Assembly (NCBI GenBank): GCA_963691835.1
Contig: OY829383.1
Location: 3,534,001 to 3,598,000 of the forward strand
Direction: 5' to 3'
Length of the DNA: 64,000 nucleotides
Origin: G963691835 sp963691835
Lineage (GTDB): Bacteria > Pseudomonadota > Alphaproteobacteria > Thalassobaculales > Thalassobaculaceae
Below, one piece after another: positions 25,248 through 33,962 of this stretch (position 1 is its first letter; every line of letters begins with the position of its first letter). Made by a program: the position numbers and the translations under genes. Under the pieces are notes generated by a model. It had not been told where the DNA came from, searched no databases, and saw nothing but the letters and a program-made list of their open reading frames with translations.

Positions 25248-25910
25248 TCACAATGAGTAGACGGCGTTGAAGGCGACCGTGATCCGGTCGCCGGGACCTT
25301 CGAAAGGATGAACCATGTGGAGGAGCCAGCTTGGAAAGATCAGCATCAGGCCGGGTTGAGGGACGATCCTGACCTTTCTGCCGAAATCGAATCCCGGAAA
25401 GGGGGCCGAGTTTGCCGCCCCTCTCGGGTCTTGAAATTCGATGACGCCGCCCAGTGACGTTGTGTCGGCAGCATCAGAGGAACCGGTCGAGACATAATAG
25501 ACCCCGGACCAGTCACAACGGGGGTGGCTGTGAATGACGTTGTAGTCGCCGGAGCGGTTGACGTTCGCCCATCCGAACAGCCGCGTGAGACGGCATTTGT
25601 CCGTCGCCGGCGCGCCGAGGGACAGCATCCGTTGAAGACCGCCCTCGATCGCTCGGCGCAGATCCGCCACGGCTTGAGAGCCGTCGTCCAGGAAGTCGTC
25701 GCCCGTTCGCCAGCCGCCAATCCCTGACCGTCGGGAAAGACCGTTTCCCTCCATGTCTTCCGACGTGGCCGCTTCCAGCGCGTGAACCCGTTCCGTGAGT
25801 GCAACATTCAGCAAGTTGGCCCGATCTACGGCCAGCCGAAGAAGGGGCGTGCCGAACGCGGTTTCGTTAGAGACTGATTTAGAAGTGGGTGCGTCGGTCA
25901 TCGAATTCAT
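25248..25910 (-). CDS. 2OG-Fe(II) oxygenase, TIGR02466 type (paralogue A)
   Basis: A 220-residue member of the TIGR02466 2-oxoglutarate/Fe(II) oxygenase family. The core has FGWANVNRSGDYNVIHSHP with the first iron His, SGVYYVS, IEFQDPRG, then FPSWLLHMVHPFEG with the distal His, and GDRITVAFN with the 2OG-binding Arg. It shares the FGWANVNR, GDYNV, EFQDPRGAA and PFPGFDFG blocks with the gene just upstream, indicating a tandem duplication. Middle gene of a three-gene minus-strand operon ending in a methyltransferase. Substrate unknown. Confidence 0.82.
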   Translation of the reverse strand: MNSMTDAPTSKSVSNETAFGTPLLRLAVDRANLLNVALTERVHALEAATSEDMEGNGLSRRSGIGGWRTGDDFLDDGSQAVADLRRAIEGGLQRMLSLGAPATDKCRLTRLFGWANVNRSGDYNVIHSHPRCDWSGVYYVSTGSSDAADTTSLGGVIEFQDPRGAANSAPFPGFDFGRKVRIVPQPGLMLIFPSWLLHMVHPFEGPGDRITVAFNAVYSL

Positions 25911-25949
25911 ATCGCGGAACTGCGGGTGATCGGGGCGAAGGCACGCTGG

Positions 25950-26606
25950 TCAGATATCATACTGGGCATTCACCGCTACGCTGATGCGAACGCCGGGCCC
26001 CGTAAACGGGTAAACCGTATGCTGAAGCCAGCTTGGAAAGATGACCAGCAGGCCTGGACGCGGCACAAGGCGGATGCGGCCGCCAAAGTCGAAACCGGGA
26101 AAAGGCGAGAAGGCGGCGGCCCCGCGCGGGTCCTGAAACTCGATTGAGCCATCCGGCCCTGCCGATGTGCCTCCTGGTGGGACGCTTACGTAATACACGG
26201 CGGACCAATGGCACTTGGGGTGCAAGTGAACGACGTTGTAGTCGCCGGCCCGGTTGACGTTGGCCCATCCGAAGATCCGGCGCGGTTGCGGCACTTCCTC
26301 CGAACCGGGGTCCTTGCCCATTACCTGGGCGATCATGGCCGTCAGCTTCTGTTGGAGAACCTGTTTTAGGATCGCGACAGGTTCGGCGGGATCATCGAGA
26401 AACGCGTCATCCGTTCTCTGCCCGCCTACATCAGAGCGTTGGGATTGCCCCGCGGGAACGTCCGTTGCGTACCGCTCGTCCACGACCTTGAGGATATGTT
26501 CGGCGAGGGGTGTGTTGAGTTCCTCGGCGTTCGACATGAGCGCTTGTTGTATCGGCGTGGTGAACGCGGCACGCAGCCCGTCGCCGAGATCAATTCCGAA
26601 GCTCAT
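25950..26606 (-). CDS. 2OG-Fe(II) oxygenase, TIGR02466 type (paralogue B)
   Basis: A 218-residue paralogue of the neighbouring oxygenase. It keeps IFGWANVNRAGDYNVVHLHP, SAVYYVS, IEFQDPRGAAAF, FPSWLQHTVYPF and GVRISVAVN, so the iron triad and the 2OG Arg all appear intact. The N-terminal 80 residues differ from paralogue A more than the core, which may reflect a different partner or substrate. The ATG at 26606 has GGGAG eight nt upstream; a TTG 15 nt earlier is less likely. First gene of the three-gene operon, divergent from the large CoA-ester operon. Confidence 0.82.
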   Translation of the reverse strand: MSFGIDLGDGLRAAFTTPIQQALMSNAEELNTPLAEHILKVVDERYATDVPAGQSQRSDVGGQRTDDAFLDDPAEPVAILKQVLQQKLTAMIAQVMGKDPGSEEVPQPRRIFGWANVNRAGDYNVVHLHPKCHWSAVYYVSVPPGGTSAGPDGSIEFQDPRGAAAFSPFPGFDFGGRIRLVPRPGLLVIFPSWLQHTVYPFTGPGVRISVAVNAQYDI

Positions 26607-26795
26607 CTCAAATTCTCCCAAGGGCCATGACGCCTAGCAGACGAGGGATGGGGGCCGCTACCGGTTTCGACACGTACGGCGACACGATTGCCATTTTCGC
26701 AACACACTGGATCGGATTGGGATGCTGGAAACGTCGCAGGGCTCAGGCTACAGAATCATCAACGAGAAACACGAACACTGGCTCGGGAGGGCACC

Positions 26796-27575
26796 TTGGC
26801 GTTTGAGAGCATTCTCTATGAAGAGGACGGCCCGATCGGGTGGCTGACCCTCAACCGGCCCGACGACGGCAACATGTTCACCGAAACCATGTGCCACGAG
26901 ATCCGGGACTGCATCAACGACGTGCGGAGAGAGACCCGCACCCGGGTCCTCGTAATCACCGGGGCCGGGGACAAATTCTTCTGCATCGGCGGACGTAAGG
27001 ACGGCATGGAGGCGACGAAGCTCTATGCCGGCGTCCTGCCGACGCTTGAGATGTACGAGGCCATCGACCGGCTCCAGAAACCAGTCATCGCCAGCGTAAA
27101 CGGCTTTGCAGTTGGTGGCGGGAACGTCCTTCAGGTTGTCTGCGACCTGACGATTGCCAAGGAGAGCGCTGTCTTCCGGCAGGTGGGCCCGATGATGGGG
27201 TCCTTCGATGCGGGTTATGGAACCTGGTACCTCGAGGATCTGGTCGGGAAGAAGAAGGCCAAGGAGATGTGGTACATGAACCCGAAGATCCCGGCCGCCG
27301 AGGCTCTGGAGATCGGGCTGATCAACAAAGTCGTGCCGGATGGCGAGCTGCGTGAAGCGACGCGGGAGATGGCGTTCACGATCGCGGATCGGGGCGCGTT
27401 TGCGCTCGCGTCCATCAAGGGCGCGTTCGGCGCAAGGCACGGCGGGGTCGGCGGCCTTGCAAGGGTCGCCCATGACCTGCTTCTGCGGCAATACCTCGAG
27501 TCCGGTGAGGCGAAGGAGCTCAGCAAAGCTTTCGGTGAGCGCCGAACGCCGGATTCCGACCGGTTCGGACAATGA
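26796..27575 (+). CDS. BadI/MenB-like crotonase, candidate 2-ketocyclohexanecarboxyl-CoA hydrolase
   Basis: A 259-residue crotonase of the MenB/BadI branch. The start is a TTG with GGGAGGG 5 nt upstream, giving MAFESILYE, like BadI (MQFEDLIYE); an ATG at 26688 has no such support. GDKFFCIGG and YAVGGGN-type FAVGGGNVLQVVCDLTIA form the oxyanion holes, and VGPMMGSFDAGYGTWYLEDL has the branch-specific Asp/Tyr block of MenB and BadI. BadI opens 2-ketocyclohexanecarboxyl-CoA to pimelyl-CoA by hydrolysis. It leads an operon with ligase, hydratase and dehydrogenases, which favours BadI over MenB. Confidence 0.8.
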   Translation: MAFESILYEEDGPIGWLTLNRPDDGNMFTETMCHEIRDCINDVRRETRTRVLVITGAGDKFFCIGGRKDGMEATKLYAGVLPTLEMYEAIDRLQKPVIASVNGFAVGGGNVLQVVCDLTIAKESAVFRQVGPMMGSFDAGYGTWYLEDLVGKKKAKEMWYMNPKIPAAEALEIGLINKVVPDGELREATREMAFTIADRGAFALASIKGAFGARHGGVGGLARVAHDLLLRQYLESGEAKELSKAFGERRTPDSDRFGQ

Positions 27576-27603
27576 GCGAGAAGGCCGATCCGGGAGGGCT
27601 GGG

Positions 27604-29256
27604 ATGAACCGGCTGCTGACCTTGCACGATCCGGCCGCGGCCGAGCGGTATCGTCAGGCCGGTGTTTGGGGCAATGACACCTTCTATGGGCTGTTGGCCT
27701 ATCATGCGGCCCAGCAACCGGACGCCTTTGCGGCCCGGGATTCCGCGCGACGGCTGACGTGGTCGGAACTCCGCCGATGGGTCGATGCGGTGGCTGCCGA
27801 TATGGCGGAAGCCGGTGTCCGCGAAGGGGAACGGGTCTCCTCCTGGATGTCGAACCGGATCGAGGCGTTAGTCGTGTTCCTCGCGTGCTCCCGGAACGGC
27901 TATGTCTGCAATCCATCTCTACATCGAAACTACACGGTGGATGAGATCCTCACCCTGACCGACCGTATCCGGGCCACGGCCGTGTTCGTCGAGCAGGGAT
28001 GGGGTGCTGATGCCGATACGGTGGATGTTGCGAGGCCGCTCCGGGACCGGGCACGGGTTCGGAAACTCTATGAACTGCCCCGGCACCGCTCTCCAGGACA
28101 GGATATGCCTGGACCGTCATCAGGAGGTGGGGGAGCGTCCCCGTCGGTCTCGTCGCCTGACAAAGTGACCTATCTTGCCTTCACCTCCGGCACGACCGGG
28201 GCGCCCAAGGGCGTGATGCATTCAGACAACACACTTCTGGCGAATTGCCGGGATCTCGTTGCGGATTGGCATCATGATAGCCGCACAACCCTGCTGACAC
28301 TGTCGCCTTTAAGCCACCATATCGCCTGGGTGGCAGTCGGCCAGGCGATGGTGGCCGGTATGGAACTTGTCATCGATGACCCGCGCCCGGGTATGAGCCG
28401 CCTCGATTGGATCCTGGAAACGGAAGCCACCTATGTCATGGGGGTGCCCACGCATGCCATGGATATCCTGGCCGAACAGAAACGGCGGGGCATCGAGCGG
28501 CTGGGCTCCGTTTCTTTGTTCTACATGGCCGGCGCGCCGATCCCGCCCGCAACAGCCGAGGCGTTTCTGTCTCAAGGGGTGAAGCCTCAGAACATCTACG
28601 GGATGACCGAGAACTCCTCACACCAGTACACCCATCCAGGCGACGACCCGGAAACGGTGTGCACCACGTGCGGGCGGGGCGGTCAGGCCTACGAGGTTCG
28701 AATTTTCTCCCAGGACGACCCGGACAGCGAAATGCCGATAGGCGACGTTGGCCAGATCGGTGGCCGCGGTGGCGCCCTAATGCTGGGGTATTTCGACAAT
28801 CAAACCGCGACGGAAGACAGTTTCAATCGCGATGGCTGGTTTCTGTCTGGCGACCTGGGGCGCCTGGACGAGACGGGCAATCTGCAGATTGTCGGCCGGC
28901 TGAAAGACATCGTCATCAGGGGCGGGCACAACATCCACCCTGCCAAGGTCGAGGATCTCGCCGTCAAACACCCCGGTGTCAGCAAGGCGGCGGCATTCGC
29001 GATTGCGGACGAGCGTCTGGGAGAAAAACTCTGCCTCGCCATCCTGCCAGGCACACAAGCAGCCCCGGCGGCGGAGGACTTGCTGTCGCATCTGTTCGAC
29101 GCCGGCTTGTCCAAGTTTGACATGCCCGAATACTTCATTGTCCTCGACGCGTTTCCGCTGACGCCAAGCGGCAAGATTCTGAAACGCGAATTGGCAGAGT
29201 GGGCTCGGGAAGGGCGTGTCACGCCGACACCGGTGCGGTTCAAACCCCCCGCGTAG
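27604..29256 (+). CDS. AMP-forming acyl-CoA synthetase / carboxylate-CoA ligase
   Basis: A 550-residue adenylate-forming enzyme in the cytoplasm. The phosphate-binding loop is TSGTTGAPKGVMHS; IYGMTENSSHQYTHP is the A5 region, SGDLGRLDETG with LQIVGRLKDIVIRGGHNIHP are A7-A8, and PLTPSGKILKREL has the A10 catalytic Lys. It activates a carboxylic acid to its CoA ester with ATP. The ATG at 27604 has GGGAGGG upstream, and the coding frame remains open far upstream within the previous gene. In this operon it could be an AliA-like cyclohexanecarboxylate-CoA ligase; the substrate is inferred. Confidence 0.9.
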   Translation: MNRLLTLHDPAAAERYRQAGVWGNDTFYGLLAYHAAQQPDAFAARDSARRLTWSELRRWVDAVAADMAEAGVREGERVSSWMSNRIEALVVFLACSRNGYVCNPSLHRNYTVDEILTLTDRIRATAVFVEQGWGADADTVDVARPLRDRARVRKLYELPRHRSPGQDMPGPSSGGGGASPSVSSPDKVTYLAFTSGTTGAPKGVMHSDNTLLANCRDLVADWHHDSRTTLLTLSPLSHHIAWVAVGQAMVAGMELVIDDPRPGMSRLDWILETEATYVMGVPTHAMDILAEQKRRGIERLGSVSLFYMAGAPIPPATAEAFLSQGVKPQNIYGMTENSSHQYTHPGDDPETVCTTCGRGGQAYEVRIFSQDDPDSEMPIGDVGQIGGRGGALMLGYFDNQTATEDSFNRDGWFLSGDLGRLDETGNLQIVGRLKDIVIRGGHNIHPAKVEDLAVKHPGVSKAAAFAIADERLGEKLCLAILPGTQAAPAAEDLLSHLFDAGLSKFDMPEYFIVLDAFPLTPSGKILKRELAEWAREGRVTPTPVRFKPPA

Positions 29257-29284
29257 CGGATCTTTTCTGGGAGAACACGATCTG

Positions 29285-30064
29285 ATGATGCCGATCCTGA
29301 GCCGACAAGACGAGTTTGCGGTCATCACTCTCAACCGTCCGGAGGCGCTGAACGCGCTCAGCTTCGCCATCATCGATGATCTGGCCGCCAAGCTGGATGA
29401 AGTGGCGGAGATGGATGTGCGCGGCCTGATCTTCATTGGTACGGGAGAGAAGGCGTTCTGTGCGGGTGCCGATATCACGGAACTGATGGGGCAGGGGCAG
29501 TCCGCACAAAAACAACGGACCGTCGCGGGCCAGCGGACCTTCGACCGGATCGCTGAGCTGCATGTGCCGTCGCTGGCGATCATCAACGGATACGCCTTTG
29601 GTGGTGGTTTGGAACTCGCGTCGGCTTGCACGCTCCGGTGCGCCACGCCGAATGCCAAGATGGGCCTGCCCGAGATCAAGCTCGGCATCATTCCCGGATA
29701 CGGTGGCACCCAGCGTCTTCCGCGCTTGATCGGAGAAGCCCGCGCCATGGAGATGATCCTGACCGGCCGAACGATTGATGCCACCGAAGCGGAGCGCTTC
29801 GGTCTCGTCACACGGCTGCTGTCCCTTGAGGACGGCCGGTCTGCGTTGGACGCGGGCGCGGACTACCTTCGAGAAGTGACCGGTTTCGGCCTGCCGGTGA
29901 TCGGTATGGCTCGGGAAGCAGTCGGCAGGGCCTTGGACCTGCCGGTCCGCGAGGGCCTGAAAGTCGAAGCCGACCTCTCCACGCTGTCGTTTCAGACCGA
30001 GGACGGGCAGGAGGGTCTGTCTGCTTTCGTCGAGAAACGGAAACCGGTTTTCAAGGACCGCTGA
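29285..30064 (+). CDS. Enoyl-CoA hydratase (crotonase family)
   Basis: A 259-residue crotonase. It has ITLNRPEALNALSF, the first oxyanion segment EKAFCAGADI, INGYAFGGGLELA, and the two catalytic-type acids in LGLPEIKLGIIPGYGGTQRLPR (MGLPEIKLGIIPGYGGTQ), which are the hydratase Glu positions. It would hydrate the alpha-beta double bond formed by the acyl-CoA dehydrogenase encoded next. In an alicyclic pathway it takes the BadK role. Tandem ATGs at 29285 and 29288 follow GGGAGA. Confidence 0.9.
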   Translation: MMPILSRQDEFAVITLNRPEALNALSFAIIDDLAAKLDEVAEMDVRGLIFIGTGEKAFCAGADITELMGQGQSAQKQRTVAGQRTFDRIAELHVPSLAIINGYAFGGGLELASACTLRCATPNAKMGLPEIKLGIIPGYGGTQRLPRLIGEARAMEMILTGRTIDATEAERFGLVTRLLSLEDGRSALDAGADYLREVTGFGLPVIGMAREAVGRALDLPVREGLKVEADLSTLSFQTEDGQEGLSAFVEKRKPVFKDR

Positions 30065-30096
30065 AATCCAGTTCAGATGCTTCGGAGGCTCGCCGC

Positions 30097-31263
30097 ATGA
30101 AAGTCCTCAACCGCCTCGATCAGAGCCTGGATCTGCCGGAAGACGAGCAGATGGTCCTGGACCAGGTCACCCAGTTGGCGCAGGAGCGGATCGCCCCCCG
30201 TGCGGAGGGGTATGACCGTGCCGGCACCTATCCAGCCGACAACATCAATGAGATGAACGAACTCGGCATGAACGCGATGTTCGTGCCGGAAGCGTACGGC
30301 GGGATTGGGTTGTCTTATGCCGTGTATCTCGCCTGCGTGCGCGAAATCTCCAAGGCGTGCGCGTCGACCGGGATCATCTGGGCGACAAACTTCCATGGCA
30401 TGAAGCCGGTCATGGACTTCGGCACCGAGGAGCAGAAGCAGAGAATTCTGCCCCGCATCGCCGAGGGGGCGATCGGGTCTCTTTGCATCACGGAACCGAC
30501 CGCGGGCTCTGACGCGACCGGTATGAAGACCCGGTTCAGACCCGACGGAAACGAGATCGTCGTCACGGGCGGCAAGACCTTCATTTCCAATGGAGATGTT
30601 GCTGACTACCTGCTGGTTTTCGGCAAATGGTCGGAAATCGAAGGTGACAAGGAGAGCATCTCCGCGATTGTGCTGGAAAAGGGCATGCCCGGTCTCGAAG
30701 TCCTCCGCAAGGAGGAGAAGATGGGGCACCGCGCAGCACCGACCGTGGCCCTGTCGTTCGATGAGATCCGGGTCCCGACAGCAAACTTGGTCGGGGAACC
30801 TGGGGAGGGGCTCAAGATCCTGCTCGCCTCTCTCAACAAATCGCGCCCGAGCGTCGCGGCCCATGCGCTCGGGATCGCACGCGGCGCATTCGAGGATGCA
30901 ATCGCCTACATCAACGATCGCCGCCAGTCCGGCCGCCGGATCGTCGAGTTTCAGGGCATTCAGTTCATGCTGGCAGACATGGCGACCGATCTTGCCATGT
31001 GTGAGGAATGGCTTTGGCGGGTCGCCCGGATGGTCGACGGTGGCGCCGCCGACTTTGGTATTGAGGCCTCAATGCTGAAGATGCGGGCGTCAGATCTTGC
31101 CATGAAGCTTTCCACGGAGGCGGTACAACTCCATGGAGGCTACGGCTACTGCCAGGACTATCGCGTCGAGCGGCTGATGCGGGATGCCAAGATCACCCAG
31201 ATCTGGGAAGGGACCAACCAGATCCATCGCCAACTCATCGGCCGGAGCTTTGTGGAGCGGTAA
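30097..31263 (+). CDS. Acyl-CoA dehydrogenase
   Basis: A 388-residue FAD-linked dehydrogenase of normal length. It shows the ACAD signatures LCITEPTAGSDATGMKT and GGKTFISNGDVADYLLVF, and near the C-terminus QLHGGYGYCQDYRVERLMRD and ITQIWEGTNQIHR, where Glu is the catalytic base in the usual C-terminal position. It introduces an alpha-beta double bond in acyl-CoA, passing electrons to ETF. It follows the hydratase by 32 nt and is the possible counterpart of AliB (cyclohexanecarboxyl-CoA dehydrogenase). Confidence 0.92.
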   Translation: MKVLNRLDQSLDLPEDEQMVLDQVTQLAQERIAPRAEGYDRAGTYPADNINEMNELGMNAMFVPEAYGGIGLSYAVYLACVREISKACASTGIIWATNFHGMKPVMDFGTEEQKQRILPRIAEGAIGSLCITEPTAGSDATGMKTRFRPDGNEIVVTGGKTFISNGDVADYLLVFGKWSEIEGDKESISAIVLEKGMPGLEVLRKEEKMGHRAAPTVALSFDEIRVPTANLVGEPGEGLKILLASLNKSRPSVAAHALGIARGAFEDAIAYINDRRQSGRRIVEFQGIQFMLADMATDLAMCEEWLWRVARMVDGGAADFGIEASMLKMRASDLAMKLSTEAVQLHGGYGYCQDYRVERLMRDAKITQIWEGTNQIHRQLIGRSFVER

Positions 31264-31308
31264 GGCGGTAGAGCGCCAGAGCCCGTAGCGGTTTCGAGGG
31301 GGAGAGAA

Positions 31309-32184
31309 ATGCCAGAGATACGAACCGTCGGCGTCTGTGGCGCGGGGACGATGGGAGCGGGGATCGCCATCGTCGCGGCCCGGGCTGGGTATCGAACGAT
31401 CGTCTACGACGCGAACCAAGCGGCATTGGAACGCTCCGCCGAGCAGACGGAAGGGTTCTTCGCGAAGTCCGTCGCGCGCGGCAAGATGACCGAGGACGAA
31501 CAAGCCGAGGTCCTAAGCCAGTTCGAGCGGACGTCAGACCAGGCAGCCCTCTCCGCATGCGACTTGGTGATTGAAGCAATCTTCGAGGATCTCACCGCAA
31601 AGCGGAAACTCTTCAGGGCGTTGAATGAGATCTGCCCACCAGAGACCGTGTTCGCGAGCAACACCTCAACCCTGTCGATAACAGAGATCGCCAGCGGGTG
31701 CGGGCGTGAAGACAGGGTCGTCGGCATGCACTTCTGCCTGCCCGCTCAGCTCATGAAACTGGTGGAGATGTCCGCCGGCCTCAACACGAGTGACGAGACA
31801 TTCGCCAATGCGTGGGCCGTTTCTCTCGCGCTTGGCCAGAAGCCTGTCCGGACGAAGGACTCACCCGGCTTCATTCTCAACTACTTCCTGGTGCCGTTTA
31901 ACAACGACGTCATCCGCGCGGTGGAAGCGGGCGTTGCCGAGCCGGCCGACATCGACCGGGCGATCAAGTCGGGCCTCGGCTACAAGATGGGCCCATGCGA
32001 ATTGCTGGATCTGATCGGGCTAGACACCCAGGTCCTGCTTTGCAACGCCTTCTACGGTGTCACCAACGATCCGCGCGCCGGCGTTCCGCCGCTCTTGTCC
32101 CGCATGGTTGCCGCAGGGCACTTGGGCCGGAAGTCAGGACGCGGTTTTTTCCGCTATGACGGCAACGCGATGTTCGGAGCTTGA
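31309..32184 (+). CDS. 3-hydroxyacyl-CoA dehydrogenase
   Basis: A 291-residue 3HCDH/3-hydroxybutyryl-CoA dehydrogenase. The NAD motif GVCGAGTMGAGIAIVAARAGY is at residues 8-28; IEAIFEDLTAKRKLF, FASNTSTLSITEIA and GMHFCLPAQLMKLVE carry the catalytic His region, and a C-terminal 3HCDH domain follows (KDSPGFILNYFLVPFNND). It would oxidise the hydroxyacyl-CoA made by the hydratase. In Rhodopseudomonas this step of cyclohexanecarboxylate degradation is done by an SDR (BadH); here a 3HCDH sits in its place. Confidence 0.9.
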   Translation: MPEIRTVGVCGAGTMGAGIAIVAARAGYRTIVYDANQAALERSAEQTEGFFAKSVARGKMTEDEQAEVLSQFERTSDQAALSACDLVIEAIFEDLTAKRKLFRALNEICPPETVFASNTSTLSITEIASGCGREDRVVGMHFCLPAQLMKLVEMSAGLNTSDETFANAWAVSLALGQKPVRTKDSPGFILNYFLVPFNNDVIRAVEAGVAEPADIDRAIKSGLGYKMGPCELLDLIGLDTQVLLCNAFYGVTNDPRAGVPPLLSRMVAAGHLGRKSGRGFFRYDGNAMFGA

Positions 32185-32187
32185 GCG

Positions 32188-32841
32188 ATGACTGACTACG
32201 TGGTGCATGACACTGGCAACAGCCGCTCGTTCCCCGACGCCCACGCGTTCTTGGAAGGCGCTTCGGACCATGGCCTCGTTGCCGTTTACATCGGTAACGA
32301 CGCCGGAAACGCCTATCAGCCGGACGCGTCCAAGACCGCAATCCTGATCGAGCTCGGAACCGAATGCCTCGGCGTTCATACGGGAGAGGCGCAGGGTACC
32401 GAGGGCAGCAATGTCCTTGGTTTCGCCCGGTACCGGGTGGGTGATGGGGCGCCATCTGAACTTGTGGAACTGGTCGTTCAGCCAGAAACGCCGGCGGCTG
32501 CCATTGATGCGGCCAAGACGGTTCTTGAGGGGGCTGGCTTGCAAGTCTCGGTCTGCCGGGACATGGCTGGCCGGATCCTCGACCGTTTGATCCGTCCGTA
32601 CTGGAATGCGGCGCTGAATGCGTTGGATGAAGGATTGGCGACGGCGGACGACATGGACACGACTGTGAAGCTTGGCCTCGGCTATCCGGATGGCCCGATC
32701 GAGCTTCTGGAAAGAACCGGCCTTCACCATCACTACGACGTCACAAGTGCTTTGTTCGAGACTTACGGGACGCATCACTACGCGCCTGCGCGCCGCGCGG
32801 TCGTTGCCAAGCGGCGATCCGAGCGGGAGGACGGCGTATGA
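32188..32841 (+). CDS. 3HCDH C-terminal-domain protein with degenerate N-terminal Rossmann region
   Basis: A 217-residue protein. The second half (about 105-205) resembles the helical C-terminal domain of 3-hydroxyacyl-CoA dehydrogenases (GRILDRLIRPYWNAALNALDEGLATADDMD, KLGLGYPDGPIELLERTGLHH). The first half has no GxGxxG motif and only traces of a Rossmann fold (VAVYIGNDAG, KTAILIELG). It starts 3 nt after the full-length dehydrogenase and overlaps the racemase start by 4 nt. It may pair with the full enzyme or be non-catalytic; catalysis by itself is unlikely. Confidence 0.75.
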   Translation: MTDYVVHDTGNSRSFPDAHAFLEGASDHGLVAVYIGNDAGNAYQPDASKTAILIELGTECLGVHTGEAQGTEGSNVLGFARYRVGDGAPSELVELVVQPETPAAAIDAAKTVLEGAGLQVSVCRDMAGRILDRLIRPYWNAALNALDEGLATADDMDTTVKLGLGYPDGPIELLERTGLHHHYDVTSALFETYGTHHYAPARRAVVAKRRSEREDGV

Positions 32842-33962
32842 GACCGCTCGACGGCGTTCGGGTTCTCGATTTCTCGACACTTCTGCCAGGACCGATGGCG
32901 ACGTTCGTTCTCGCCGAAGCCGGGGCGGAAGTCCTGAAACTGGAGCGCCCCGGCACAGGCGAGGACATGCGTCACTATCCGCCAATGGTGACTGAGGATG
33001 CGGGTGTGAACTTCGCGCTTCTCAACCGGGGAAAGCGGAGCTTGGCGGTCGATCTCAAGGACCAGGCAACTGTCGCGAAGGTTCTGGAACTCGCAAAGTC
33101 GGCCGACGTGGTGGTCGAACAGTTCCGACCGGGTGTGATGGACCGATTGGGGCTCGGCTATGAGGCGATGAAAGCCGCGAACCCTGCGATCGTCTACTGC
33201 GCGATCACCGGTTACGGCCAGGATGGGCCCAAGGCGCAGGTCGCCGCTCACGATCTCAACTACGTCGCCGACGCAGGCATGTTGGCGCTGGCCGCAGATC
33301 GGGATGGCGCCCCCGTCGTTCCCTCCGCCCTTGTTGCCGACATTGGCGGTGGTGCGATGCCCGCGGTTATCAGCATCCTTCTGGCGCTGCGTGTCGCTGA
33401 GCGGACAGGGGAGGGGGCCAAGCTCGACATCGCGATGACCGACAACCTCCTTGCTTGGGAGTACTGGGCGCTGGGTGAGGTGGATGCCGGGCTTGGCGCA
33501 CCCGAGCCCGGCCGGGGGTTGGTGGTCGGGGGCTCCCCCCGCTATCAGGTGTATCGGACAAAGGATGGCCGCTACCTCGCCTGTGCGCCTTTGGAGCAGA
33601 AGTTCTGGCTGACATTCACCCGGCTGATTGGTCTTGATGCCAGCTTGGTGGATGACGGACCGAACCCGGATGCGACCTGGGCGGCTGTTGCCGAGATCTT
33701 GTCTGGCCGGACGGCGGAAGAGTGGATGGCCGTCTTCGACGGCCACGATGTGTGTGTGAACATCGTGCGGTCGGTCGCGGAAGCGAAATCGGATGCGCAC
33801 CTCAATGCCCGGGGACTGTTTCGGGGCATGCTGGAAGCAGGGGAGACAAAACTCACTCCGCTGCCGCCACCCTTCGCTCCAGCCCTCAGACGGAATCCGG
33901 AGGAGCCTGTAGGCTTCCCGGCGCTCGGTGACGCGAACGACCTGTTGGAGACACAGTCATGA
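32838..33962 (+). CDS. Alpha-methylacyl-CoA racemase-like CaiB/BaiF enzyme
   Basis: A 374-residue family III enzyme of the AMACR branch. It begins LDGVRVLDFSTLLPGPMATFVLAEAGAEVLKLERPG. His138 in AAHDLNYVADAG and Asp168 in LVADIGGGAM are 30 residues apart, as His126 and Asp156 are in the mycobacterial AMACR, and no transferase-type Asp in a PxADLxAG block is present. AMACR interconverts 2R and 2S methylacyl-CoA, letting branched chains enter beta-oxidation. Its place in the operon suggests that a 2-methyl- or ring-substituted acyl-CoA stereocentre must be inverted. Confidence 0.88.
   Translation: MRPLDGVRVLDFSTLLPGPMATFVLAEAGAEVLKLERPGTGEDMRHYPPMVTEDAGVNFALLNRGKRSLAVDLKDQATVAKVLELAKSADVVVEQFRPGVMDRLGLGYEAMKAANPAIVYCAITGYGQDGPKAQVAAHDLNYVADAGMLALAADRDGAPVVPSALVADIGGGAMPAVISILLALRVAERTGEGAKLDIAMTDNLLAWEYWALGEVDAGLGAPEPGRGLVVGGSPRYQVYRTKDGRYLACAPLEQKFWLTFTRLIGLDASLVDDGPNPDATWAAVAEILSGRTAEEWMAVFDGHDVCVNIVRSVAEAKSDAHLNARGLFRGMLEAGETKLTPLPPPFAPALRRNPEEPVGFPALGDANDLLETQS

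Noticed and set aside
26649..26680. tmRNA-like 5' sequence (GGGGCCGCTACCGGTTTCGACA) upstream of the BadI-like gene
   Set aside because: It resembles the start of a tmRNA, but no tag reading frame (GCA-AAC... to GCA-GC(A/C)-TAA) and no matching CCA acceptor half was found nearby in either a standard or a permuted arrangement.
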